A stretch of DNA of 5,298 nt, taken from the NCBI GenBank assembly GCA_949346185.1, contig CASGVX010000163.1, positions 1-5,298 on the forward strand. The letters are read 5' to 3'. A model generated the notes under the pieces. It was given only the letters and a program-made list of their open reading frames with translations, was not told where the DNA came from and searched no databases. The position numbers and the translations under genes are program-made. This DNA comes from an uncultured Lachnospiraceae bacterium. Lineage in GTDB: Bacteria; Bacillota; Clostridia; Lachnospirales; Lachnospiraceae. This document shows positions 1 to 5,298 of this stretch, piece after piece. Position 1 is the stretch's first letter; the number at the start of each line of letters is the position of its first letter.

Positions 1-257
1 TCCCCGATATATCCCCCGCCGTGCAGCTGCAGCACCACCATATCGCTTCCCACCTTCGGCGGCGCAAGCAATTCTATGCGAGCAGTCTTATCCTTGATTT
101 TCAGCAGGGAATATCCCTTGGGGCAGTGCCAGGCCGGCTCTACCAGATTCTTCCGAAATGTTCCGTCCTGTATCTTCGGCCCAATCAATTTCTCCGAAGT
201 CGCCATGCGAATCAGCTGCCGTAATATTTTCGCCCGCAGGCTCAGTTCCTCTTCCAT
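1..257 (-). CDS. alpha/beta hydrolase of the HGGG (hormone-sensitive lipase-like) type, N-terminal 85 residues only
   Basis: The minus-strand frame stays open to the left edge, so only the N-terminus is present and the catalytic Ser, Asp and His lie outside. At residues 74-85 a beta strand (VVLQL) leads into H79-G-G-G-Y83. This is the oxyanion-hole motif of the hormone-sensitive-lipase/acetyl-esterase family, whose members hydrolyse carboxylic esters in the cytoplasm. The N-terminal half (about 1-45) is charged and helical, as is usual for the cap region, and there is no signal peptide. I chose the ATG at 257 because GAGG lies 6 bases upstream. In-frame ATGs at 269 and 278 are alternatives with poorer ribosome sites. 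The gene lies about 120 bases downstream of the membrane-protein gene on the same strand with no clear terminator between, so it may belong to the same transcript. The family call is fairly firm; the substrate is unknown. Confidence 0.82.
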   Translation of the reverse strand, partial: MEEELSLRAKILRQLIRMATSEKLIGPKIQDGTFRKNLVEPAWHCPKGYSLLKIKDKTARIELLAPPKVGSDMVVLQLHGGGYIG

Positions 258-296
258 CGTTCTCCTCATTTCTCTCATGCAACCGCTACCCACAGC

Positions 297-361
297 CATA
301 GAAAAACATAGGACAGTCTCATACAAGCAAGCCCGGCGAAACAGCGTCTCTCTTTTCTATG
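297..361 (-). repeat. 9-bp inverted repeat between the membrane-protein and hydrolase genes
   Basis: CATAGAAAA at 297-305 is the exact reverse complement of TTTTCTATG at 353-361, with a 47-base loop. It lies wholly in the gap between the two genes. The arms are A/T-rich and lack a G+C stem followed by a U-run, so this is not a standard intrinsic terminator. It might be a weak mRNA structure or chance. The rest of the 258-377 gap shows no convincing promoter. Confidence 0.3.
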
Positions 362-377
362 AATGCGAACGCAGCAT

Positions 378-1043
378 TTAGACATAAAACCTCTTCTTCA
401 ATTCCTGCTTCGCCTTGCGGTTCCCCATGGAGAGGCAGAAAGAAAAAATCATGGCCGACGCCCCGAGATTGCACCAGACAAGCACGGCATTGCCTGCCAC
501 GCCGCAGAGATACAATATCAGCAGCACCACTCCCGCCAGCAAGGCAAACAGCTGCACCAAAAGATAATTCTGCCAGTTTCTGAAATTCACCAGCATGCAC
601 ACCACCAGAACGCCGTCCAGCACCAGAAGCAGGCCGGGAAGGCCATAGTTTACCGACCATCCCTTTCCCCCGGTAAATGCATCCAGCACGCCAAGGTATA
701 TCATGGTTGCCGCCCCATGGACAAATATTTTCCTGATATGGTTCGTCTTCCTGTAAAAGCCATAAAATATCGTATATAGCAGGTAGAGAATGGTAATGCT
801 GGTGAGGTACGACCAGCCAAACCCTCCATTCACATAATAATTGATGACACACAAAGCGACCCCAAGTATTACTAGAAAGTATACCAACAAGGAAAACAAC
901 CTCTTCCTCCATTGTATCTTTCCATATACTGAGGGATAGGATTGTTCCTGCTCCTCTCCCTGCAGCGTGAGTACATTGTGACACAGGGGGCACACATCCG
1001 ACGCATCCCGGATCATCACCCGGCATTTCTTACACTGATTCAT
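378..1043 (-). CDS. zinc-ribbon, six-helix membrane protein (DUF6320-like)
   Basis: This 221-residue protein of unknown function begins with a short zinc ribbon: C4-x2-C7 and C18-x2-C21. A polar linker (about 27-45) and an RKR cluster follow, then about six hydrophobic segments near 48-69, 76-97, 104-122, 130-152, 160-182 and 184-205. Positive charges fall at the RKR before helix 1, the YRKTNHIRK loop, the NFRN loop and the KKR C-terminal tail. By the positive-inside rule both ends, including the ribbon, face the cytoplasm. The architecture matches my memory of DUF6320 proteins from Clostridia, but I cannot confirm the family by search. The start is supported by AAGAGG 6 bases upstream. It overlaps the end of the upstream acyltransferase gene by 14 bases, which implies cotranscription and probably coupled translation. 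The ribbon might bind a partner protein or nucleic acid, or sense metal or redox state. No catalytic motif is visible. Confidence 0.85.
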   Translation of the reverse strand: MNQCKKCRVMIRDASDVCPLCHNVLTLQGEEQEQSYPSVYGKIQWRKRLFSLLVYFLVILGVALCVINYYVNGGFGWSYLTSITILYLLYTIFYGFYRKTNHIRKIFVHGAATMIYLGVLDAFTGGKGWSVNYGLPGLLLVLDGVLVVCMLVNFRNWQNYLLVQLFALLAGVVLLILYLCGVAGNAVLVWCNLGASAMIFSFCLSMGNRKAKQELKKRFYV

Positions 1044-2337
1044 AGCTAGCCTCTTTCTGCACTGTTATTTCATGGTTGCTCTCAATCACTACATGCGCCC
1101 CCGCCTCTGACAGGATGCGGAAAAACCTTCTCTGGATGGACACATCTGCCAGCACAGAAGAAAAGGTAAAGACCAGCGTATCCCGATAGGAGCACACCGC
1201 CCCCTTGATATTCTGCCCCAGGGAGCCGGACAGCATGGCATAAAAATGCTGGATATAAGGCTGGTATGCCTCCTCCACATGCACGTTTCCGATATTCGTC
1301 ACCGTGGTGGTATTTGCCCTGGCAGAGGAACGGTACACCATGCGCATGGCAAAAAGCTTGATGAATATGGGCACGAAGCGGAGGAATAAATTCTTCTGAT
1401 TGGACACATTATAGGAAAAGAGGTTCTCCAAGTGCTCCTTCTTCCTCTGGCTCCGCAAGCTCTCCCGCACGATCTGTATCACTTCCTCCAGAGAGATGTT
1501 CTCCCTGTCCGGCCGAAATACCGCACTCACCATCACAAAGAAATTCCGGGTGGTCAGGGAGTCAAAATAAGGGCGCAAATCCACTGGAATGCTGGCAGAG
1601 ACAGGCCTGTGGGAAGGCTGCCCATGCAGGTACTCCCGATAGATGCTATAGAGAAATACCGCTGTCAGGTATTCGTTGATGCTGACCCCGTAGCCTCCGC
1701 CAATCTCCTTTAATTCCTTCACGGAGAGAAACCCATGAATCACCGACATGCCCCCCTCCGGCATCCTCTCCCCCTTCACATGCACCGCCCTGTCTGTCTC
1801 ATACCCTTTTTTCCTGCTCCTCTTGTAATTCTTGAGATAACTGTCCTCGGTATTGAGGGAAGTCTCGTCGGAAAACACATCAGAAAACTGCTCCTGCAGG
1901 GAAGCGTATTTCAATCGAAGATACTGGTAGGTAATCTCCCGCAAGAAATTCACGCTCCCCATCCCATCTGCCAGCACATGGAACACTTCCAAGTTGATTC
2001 TCCTTTTATAGTATGTAACCCGGAACAGGTAATTTTGATTTTCGTATGGCTCGATATATCGGCAGGGATAATCATTCTCCTTGCATACCTTCGGGGCCGG
2101 CTGGCTATTCTTCTCAAAATAGAACCAGAAAATCCCCTTGCGCAAGCGCACGCAGAAGGTGTCAAACTGGGGCAGCACCATATCCAACGCCTGCTGCAAT
2201 AATGCCTCCTCAATGTCTTCCGTCAGGGTCACCGCAATCCGGTAAACATTCGTCATATTGTTTCCTGCGATAGCAGGAAATAAATTTGCCGTATTATCTA
2301 ATTTCTCCCATGGGATATTTTGCGTTCTCTTTCCCAA
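1030..2337 (-). CDS. condensation-fold acyltransferase homologue ('alcohol acetyltransferase', COG4908-like), TTG start
   Basis: This 435-residue protein resembles the COG4908 branch of the CoA-dependent acyltransferase superfamily, which includes NRPS condensation domains, PapA proteins and wax-ester synthases. The active-site motif HHxxxDG appears as F-H120-V-L-A-D124-G125 with the general-base His kept. P251-V-D-L-R-P-Y and a T-N-I-G-N stretch (348-352) are other landmarks I associate with this group. The N-terminus (W10-E-K-L-D-N...F20-P-A-I) also looks typical and supports the start. There is no signal peptide. A hydrophobic helix at about 319-333 could be structural or membrane-contacting. 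The start codon is TTG at 2337: AGGAG (2346-2350) lies 8 bases upstream, and an in-frame TAG closes the frame shortly before. By family it would move an acyl group from a thioester to an alcohol or amine, but members often carry the acetyltransferase name without biochemical proof. It lies 46 bases after the aminopeptidase gene and overlaps the next gene by 14 bases. Confidence 0.85.
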   Translation of the reverse strand: MGKRTQNIPWEKLDNTANLFPAIAGNNMTNVYRIAVTLTEDIEEALLQQALDMVLPQFDTFCVRLRKGIFWFYFEKNSQPAPKVCKENDYPCRYIEPYENQNYLFRVTYYKRRINLEVFHVLADGMGSVNFLREITYQYLRLKYASLQEQFSDVFSDETSLNTEDSYLKNYKRSRKKGYETDRAVHVKGERMPEGGMSVIHGFLSVKELKEIGGGYGVSINEYLTAVFLYSIYREYLHGQPSHRPVSASIPVDLRPYFDSLTTRNFFVMVSAVFRPDRENISLEEVIQIVRESLRSQRKKEHLENLFSYNVSNQKNLFLRFVPIFIKLFAMRMVYRSSARANTTTVTNIGNVHVEEAYQPYIQHFYAMLSGSLGQNIKGAVCSYRDTLVFTFSSVLADVSIQRRFFRILSEAGAHVVIESNHEITVQKEASYESV

Positions 2338-2345
2338 TGAATTGT

Positions 2346-2350
2346 CTCCT
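2346..2350 (-). promoter_or_regulatory. ribosome binding site that fixes the TTG start of the acyltransferase
   Basis: On the minus strand AGGAG, inside the purine run GGAGAGGAG, lies 8 bases before the TTG at 2337. The next in-frame ATG (codon 28) would remove the conserved-looking W-E-K-L-D-N start of the protein, so the strong site and the N-terminal sequence agree on TTG. Confidence 0.7.
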
Positions 2351-2383
2351 CTCCGCCTTGTGCTACGTCTTTTCCAGAATCCG

Positions 2384-3646
2384 CTACCGGCTGAAAAAAA
2401 ACCGGAAGAACCTTATGCCATAAGCAATATCCTCCGCCCCCGCCGTCTCCACGGCAGAGTGCATGGCCAGCTGGGCAAAGCCAATATCTGCCGAGGGCAC
2501 AGACACATGGGCAGCAGAAATATTGCCCAGCGTGGAACCTCCCGCCACATCCGATCGGTTGCAGTAGAATTGGCTTGGCACCCCGGCCTCCCGGCACAGC
2601 TTTTCCACATAGGCGCCGGAATAGCCATCCGTGGTATACTTCTGTCCTCCATGATATTTCACCACAATCCCTCCGTTCATCCGGGGACGGTTGGTAGAAT
2701 CCGCCTTCTCCGGATGGTTGGGATGGAGGGCATGGGCGTTATCTGCAGACAGGAGGAAGCTCTTGGCGAGCATCTGCCTCTGCACCTCTCTAGAAATAGA
2801 CAAATTCTCACCCATGCGCTCCAGCACATCCTGGAGAAAGGTAGAATCCGCCCCCTGCTTGGTGCCGCTTCCCACCTCCTCATTGTCGAAAAATGCCCCT
2901 AGGGCAATATACTCCCCCCGGGCAGCCGCCAATAAGCCCTCCAGGGAAGCGAACACGCACTGCAGGTCGTCCAGCCGGGGAGCCAGAATCCACTGCCCCC
3001 GGTCGCCCACAGCGCATCCCCTCTCCCGCACATACAGGAAAAGTTCCTCCGATAGAATGCTCTCCCGGGGCACGTCCAATTCTTCTGCCACCAAATCCCC
3101 CAGTCTGGCATCCTTCTCCTGAGAAAAGATGGGCAGCAAATCCACTTGGGGATTATATTCGTATCCCTTATTAATATCCCGGTTCATATGAATGGCAAGA
3201 TTGGGAATCACAAGAAGATTCCGGTCAAAGCACAGAAGGTGCTCTCGAATCTCCTCCCCCCTCTCCACAAACACCCTGCCCGCCAAAGACAGCGGCCGAT
3301 CCATCCAGGCGGGCAGGATCATGCCGCCATACTTCTCCGTATTCAGCTTCACATACTCCTCCGTGCTGATTTCCGAACGAGCCTTAACCTTAAAGGCGGG
3401 AGAATCCGTGTGGCTGGCTGCCATATGAAACCCCTTCCCCGCCTGTGTCGGCAGAGAAAAGGCGATGAGGGAAGAGTGATTCCTCGTCACGAAATACTTT
3501 CCTCCCCAGCGCAGCCGCCACTCCCGGCTCTCCTCCAGTTCCTCATATCCCTGAGCCAATAACCTCTCACTGATATTATCCACCACATGAAAAGACGTGG
3601 GGCTTTTCTCAATAAAATCCAGTAGATTTTCTACAACAGCATCCAT
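2384..3646 (-). CDS. apeB: M18 family aminopeptidase (type 2, aspartyl aminopeptidase-like)
   Basis: This 420-residue cytosolic metallo-aminopeptidase removes N-terminal residues from peptides, classically acidic ones in the aspartyl aminopeptidase branch. The dinuclear-zinc residues are all recognisable: H79-T-D81, D226 in R-L-D-D, E256 (general base) and E257 in D-N-E-E-V-G-S, D302 in S-A-D-N-A-H, and H396 in A-M-H-S. Other M18 landmarks are F11-I-E-K-S-P-T-S-F-H near the N-terminus, H308-P-N-H-P-E-K, and S365-D-V-A-G-G-S-T-L-G. The length is close to the usual 425-430 for type 2 enzymes and the N-terminus fits, so the gene looks intact. The ATG at 3646 has a GAGAGAGG purine run ending 10 bases upstream, a somewhat long spacing. 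It starts 71 bases after the eno stop with no visible terminator or promoter between, and ends 46 bases before the acyltransferase. Substrate preference cannot be read from the sequence. Confidence 0.95.
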   Translation of the reverse strand: MDAVVENLLDFIEKSPTSFHVVDNISERLLAQGYEELEESREWRLRWGGKYFVTRNHSSLIAFSLPTQAGKGFHMAASHTDSPAFKVKARSEISTEEYVKLNTEKYGGMILPAWMDRPLSLAGRVFVERGEEIREHLLCFDRNLLVIPNLAIHMNRDINKGYEYNPQVDLLPIFSQEKDARLGDLVAEELDVPRESILSEELFLYVRERGCAVGDRGQWILAPRLDDLQCVFASLEGLLAAARGEYIALGAFFDNEEVGSGTKQGADSTFLQDVLERMGENLSISREVQRQMLAKSFLLSADNAHALHPNHPEKADSTNRPRMNGGIVVKYHGGQKYTTDGYSGAYVEKLCREAGVPSQFYCNRSDVAGGSTLGNISAAHVSVPSADIGFAQLAMHSAVETAGAEDIAYGIRFFRFFFSR

Positions 3647-3647
3647 C

Positions 3648-3709
3648 GGCAGATTTCCTCTCTCTCATATTCTCTCGAACCACTAATCACACATTTTACC
3701 GAATCTGCC
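3648..3709 (-). repeat. 8-bp inverted repeat spanning the eno-aminopeptidase gap
   Basis: GGCAGATT at 3648-3655 is the exact reverse complement of AATCTGCC at 3702-3709, with a 46-base loop. In the transcript one arm lies just after the eno stop codon. The other lies between the Shine-Dalgarno site and the ATG of the aminopeptidase. If it forms, it would place the ribosome site in a loop beside a stem that nearly touches the start codon. It has no U-run and so is not a terminator. Function is inferred and weak. Confidence 0.4.
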
Positions 3710-3717
3710 TGAAAATG

Positions 3718-4998
3718 TCAAAATGCTTTGATACCCGGATAGAATCCCACGTCTCCCAGCTCTGCCTCGATGCGCACCAGCTGGTTATATTTCGCCACCC
3801 GCTCGCTGCGGCTGGGCGCCCCGGTCTTAATCTGCCCTGCGTTCAGCGCCACTGCCAAGTCGGCGATAGTTGTGTCCTCCGTCTCCCCGGAGCGATGGGA
3901 AATGATGCTGGTATAGCCATTCTTCTTGGCCAGCTTGATGGCGTCCATCGTCTCTGACAGCGTACCAATCTGGTTCAGCTTAATGAGAATGGAGTTTCCA
4001 CATCCGCTGTCGATTCCCTTCTGCAGCCGGCTGGTATTGGTCACGAACAAATCATCCCCCACCAGCTGAATCTTGTCACCCAATTCCTGGGTGATGGACT
4101 TCCATCCCAGCCAGTCCTCCTCGTCCAAGGGATCCTCAATGGAGCGAATGGGATATTTCTCGCACAAATCCTTCCAGTGGGAAATCAATTCCTGGGTGCT
4201 GAGCACCTGCCCGCTCTTTGGCAGACGATACTCTCCCTGCTTCTCCCCCTTCCACTCGCTGGCCGCCGCATCCAGCGCCAATACGAAATCCTTCCCCGGC
4301 TCATATCCCGCTTCCTTCACGGCCTCCAGAATCAGCGTGATTACCTCGTCGTCATTTGCCAGATCCGGTGCAAATCCCCCCTCGTCCCCCACGGAAGTGG
4401 CCAGCTTCCTTCCATGCAGCAGCTGGCGCAGGGTATGGTAGACCTCCTGGCACCACCGGAGCCCTTCGGTAAAACTGTCCGCCCCCACGGGCATAATCAT
4501 AAATTCCTGGGTATCCACCGTATTGGTAGCATGGGCGCCCCCGTTCAGGATATTCATCATAGGCACGGGAAGGGTAGTGCCGCTCACCCCGCCCAGAAAA
4601 CGATACAGCGGCATTCTCTGAGCCTTGGCCGCCGCCCTAGCCGCCGCAATAGACACCGCAAGAATCGCATTTGCCCCCAGACGGCTCTTCTCCTGAGTCC
4701 CATCCAGTTCCAGCATCTTCTTGTCAATATCATAGCAGCATCTGCCGTCCATGCCAACCAGAACTTCCCTGATGTCCTGATTCACTCTGGCCACCGCCTT
4801 GGAAACCCCCTTTCCCATATAGGCTTTCCCGCCATCCCTCAATTCATGGGCCTCGTAAATGCCCGTGGATGCCCCGCTGGGGCTTGCGCCTCTGCCCCTC
4901 ACCCCACATCCCAGGGTAACTTCCGCCTCCACGGTGGGATTTCCCCTGGAATCCAGAATCTGCCTTCCTCTCACATCCACAATCTGATATTTTTTCAT
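3718..4998 (-). CDS. eno: enolase (phosphopyruvate hydratase)
   Basis: Enolase interconverts 2-phosphoglycerate and phosphoenolpyruvate in glycolysis and gluconeogenesis, in the cytoplasm. From the ATG at 4998 the protein has 426 residues, near the family norm of about 430. The active-site set is complete: the S41-G-A-S-T loop, H156 in N-G-G-A-H-A, E165 in Q-E-F-M-I, E206 in G-D-E-G-G, magnesium ligands D243, E288 (S-I-E-D-P) and D315 (G-D-D), base K340 (I-K-L-N-Q-I-G), H368-R-S and K391. The C-terminus ends at K-A-F, a few residues earlier than in many homologues. The frame is open upstream to an ATG at 5079, but the 27 extra residues look unlike an enolase N-terminus. GAGG (5004-5007) sits 5 bases before the ATG at 4998, which opens with the canonical I-V-D-V-R-G-R-Q-I-L-D-S-R-G-N-P. 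It is the first gene of the leftward series. Whether it is the cell's only enolase cannot be seen here. Confidence 0.97.
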   Translation of the reverse strand: MKKYQIVDVRGRQILDSRGNPTVEAEVTLGCGVRGRGASPSGASTGIYEAHELRDGGKAYMGKGVSKAVARVNQDIREVLVGMDGRCCYDIDKKMLELDGTQEKSRLGANAILAVSIAAARAAAKAQRMPLYRFLGGVSGTTLPVPMMNILNGGAHATNTVDTQEFMIMPVGADSFTEGLRWCQEVYHTLRQLLHGRKLATSVGDEGGFAPDLANDDEVITLILEAVKEAGYEPGKDFVLALDAAASEWKGEKQGEYRLPKSGQVLSTQELISHWKDLCEKYPIRSIEDPLDEEDWLGWKSITQELGDKIQLVGDDLFVTNTSRLQKGIDSGCGNSILIKLNQIGTLSETMDAIKLAKKNGYTSIISHRSGETEDTTIADLAVALNAGQIKTGAPSRSERVAKYNQLVRIEAELGDVGFYPGIKAF

Positions 4999-5078
4999 AC
5001 ACACCTCATTTCTGCTCCCGCTGGGAACTTTCGAAAATACATTTCCTAACAGTTCCTTAGTATGGGATATTTTTCGCA

Positions 5079-5090
5079 TTACTATTCACA
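5079..5090. repeat. direct repeat copy 1, TTACTATTCACA
   Basis: This 12-base sequence (TGTGAATAGTAA on the minus strand) is identical to the copy at 5118-5129, 39 bases away. The flanks differ (GCA before, CCG after), so identity is confined to the 12-mer. On the transcribed strand it lies in the expected eno leader. Confidence 0.75.
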
Positions 5091-5106
5091 CCGTTCCTCC
5101 CTGTGT

Positions 5107-5134
5107 AGCATTCTCTGTTACTATTCACAGTCAA
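5107..5134 (-). promoter_or_regulatory. candidate promoter for eno
   Basis: On the minus strand TTGACT (5129-5134, 5 of 6 to TTGACA) is followed after 16 bases by AATGCT (5107-5112, 3 of 6 to TATAAT). This would give a leader of about 100 bases before the eno ATG. The -10 match is poor, so this is a tentative call. A second possible minus-strand -10, GATAAT at 5158-5163 inside the palindrome, has no good -35 partner. Confidence 0.35.
5118..5129. repeat. direct repeat copy 2, TTACTATTCACA
   Basis: This is the second exact copy of the 12-mer at 5079-5090. Its last six bases, TTCACA, also serve as the -35 hexamer of the candidate plus-strand promoter, and its right end abuts the TTGACT of the candidate eno promoter. 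It could therefore be a protein-binding site or simply a short dispersed repeat. Confidence 0.75.
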
Positions 5135-5152
5135 TTGTGGGTATAGGATAAT
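5124..5152 (+). promoter_or_regulatory. candidate divergent sigma-A-type promoter
   Basis: TTCACA at 5124-5129 (5 of 6 to TTGACA) is spaced exactly 17 bases from GATAAT at 5147-5152 (5 of 6 to TATAAT). This is the best promoter match I found in the non-coding region. It points right, away from eno, and would drive a gene beginning beyond the window with a leader of roughly 135 bases or more. Its -10 lies inside the palindrome at 5145-5165, as expected for a repressor-controlled promoter. Confidence 0.5.
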
Positions 5153-5165
5153 TTCCCATTATCCT
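5145..5165. promoter_or_regulatory. operator-like palindrome, 8-bp arms with 5-base centre
   Basis: AGGATAAT (5145-5152) and ATTATCCT (5158-5165) are perfect reverse complements separated by TTCCC. The 21-base size and symmetry suit a dimeric DNA-binding protein. One arm contains the -10 of the candidate plus-strand promoter. It is too A/T-rich and lacks a T-run for a terminator. The binding protein is unknown. Confidence 0.45.
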
Positions 5166-5281
5166 TCCATATTTTGAATTTTGCAGACCACTTCTGAAAC
5201 CTTTGGAAAGTTTTTTGCACGAAATATTTGAAAGCATCCGTAAAAGAAAAACTGGTTACGCCTTGCAACATTACGGCTTTC

Positions 5282-5288
5282 GGAGGAG
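5282..5288 (+). promoter_or_regulatory. possible ribosome binding site of an unseen rightward gene
   Basis: GGAGGAG is a near-perfect anti-16S match on the plus strand, 10 bases from the edge. A TTG at 5294-5296 lies 5 bases after it, and an ATG could follow just outside. Together with the plus-strand promoter it suggests a divergent gene starting at or beyond the edge. Not enough coding sequence is present to test this. Confidence 0.4.
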
Positions 5289-5298
5289 ACTAATTGCT

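Larger units (their letters stand above)
4999..5298. other. non-coding, probably divergent, regulatory region upstream of eno
   Basis: These 300 bases hold no supportable gene. They contain the eno ribosome site (GAGG, 5004-5007), two direct repeats, a palindrome and candidate promoters on both strands, listed separately. The part from 5165 to 5298 is A/T-rich with several T and A runs. It shows only a loose 6-bp inverted repeat (CCGTAA 5238-5243 with TTACGG 5271-5276) and matches no riboswitch I know. A minus-strand frame is open from the edge to about 5147 but reads like non-coding sequence. Confidence 0.7.

Noticed and set aside
88..282. Minus-strand 64-codon frame starting at TTG 282
   Set aside because: It is out of frame with the hydrolase, whose overlapping frame carries the HGGGY motif and runs to the edge. 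The 64-codon product has no recognisable features.
297..361. Terminator between the membrane-protein and hydrolase genes
   Set aside because: The inverted repeat has A/T-rich arms, a 47-base loop and no following U-run on the transcribed strand.
319..1026. Minus-strand 235-codon frame overlapping the membrane-protein gene
   Set aside because: It is a shifted reading of the gene at 378-1043, which has the zinc ribbon, regular hydrophobic helices and a good ribosome site. The shifted product shows no coherent domain.
4177..5049. A 290-codon plus-strand open frame opposite eno
   Set aside because: It is fully antisense to a complete, motif-confirmed enolase, and its translation is a His/Pro/Arg/Gln-rich composition typical of a shadow frame. 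Other plus-strand frames opposite the aminopeptidase, acyltransferase and membrane-protein genes were dropped for the same reason.
4999..5079. A 27-residue N-terminal extension of enolase starting at the ATG at 5079
   Set aside because: The extension lacks a well-spaced ribosome site (GGGAGG is 16 bases away), includes a copy of the intergenic repeat just upstream, and does not look like any enolase N-terminus. The ATG at 4998 has GAGG at 5 bases and opens the canonical sequence.
5145..5165. Fur box reading of the palindrome
   Set aside because: GATAAT and ATTATC resemble Fur-box halves, but here they are separated by 5 bases, which fits neither the 19-base hexamer-repeat form nor the 7-1-7 form. 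I keep only the neutral call of an operator-like palindrome.
5147..5298. C-terminal end of another minus-strand gene entering from the right edge
   Set aside because: One frame is open for about 50 codons, but the composition is A/T-rich and low in coding character, it overlaps the promoter-like elements, and no family is recognisable.

Overview
The window looks like a chromosomal segment from a Firmicute of class Clostridia, most likely family Lachnospiraceae. The grounds are moderate G+C content, Gram-positive-style Shine-Dalgarno sites (AGGAG, GAGG), and a gene trio that I associate with gut Clostridia: a COG4908-type 'alcohol acetyltransferase' homologue, a zinc-ribbon membrane protein resembling DUF6320, and an HGGG-motif hydrolase. 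This assignment is from protein style only; no database search was possible.

All five recognisable genes lie on the minus strand, so transcription runs from right to left. In order they are enolase (3718-4998), an M18 aminopeptidase (2384-3646), a condensation-fold acyltransferase homologue (1030-2337), a six-helix membrane protein with an N-terminal zinc ribbon (378-1043), and the first 85 residues of an alpha/beta hydrolase that runs off the left edge (1-257). Gaps are 71, 46, -14 (an overlap) and about 120 bases. I see no convincing intrinsic terminator between any of them, so a single long transcript starting upstream of eno is possible. The acyltransferase and membrane-protein genes are almost certainly cotranscribed.

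The right-hand 300 bases (4999-5298) hold no gene. They contain the eno ribosome binding site, two copies of a 12-base direct repeat (TTACTATTCACA), a 21-base operator-like palindrome, a plausible plus-strand promoter with near-consensus hexamers, a weaker minus-strand promoter for eno, and a plus-strand GGAGGAG motif just before the edge. Together these suggest a divergent promoter region serving eno and an unseen gene to the right.

Enolase is central glycolysis and the M18 enzyme is a cytosolic peptidase, so both are housekeeping. The less understood part is the acyltransferase / zinc-ribbon membrane protein / hydrolase trio. It pairs an enzyme fold that can transfer acyl groups with one that can remove them, joined by a membrane protein, which may be a small lipid- or ester-modifying system of unknown substrate.
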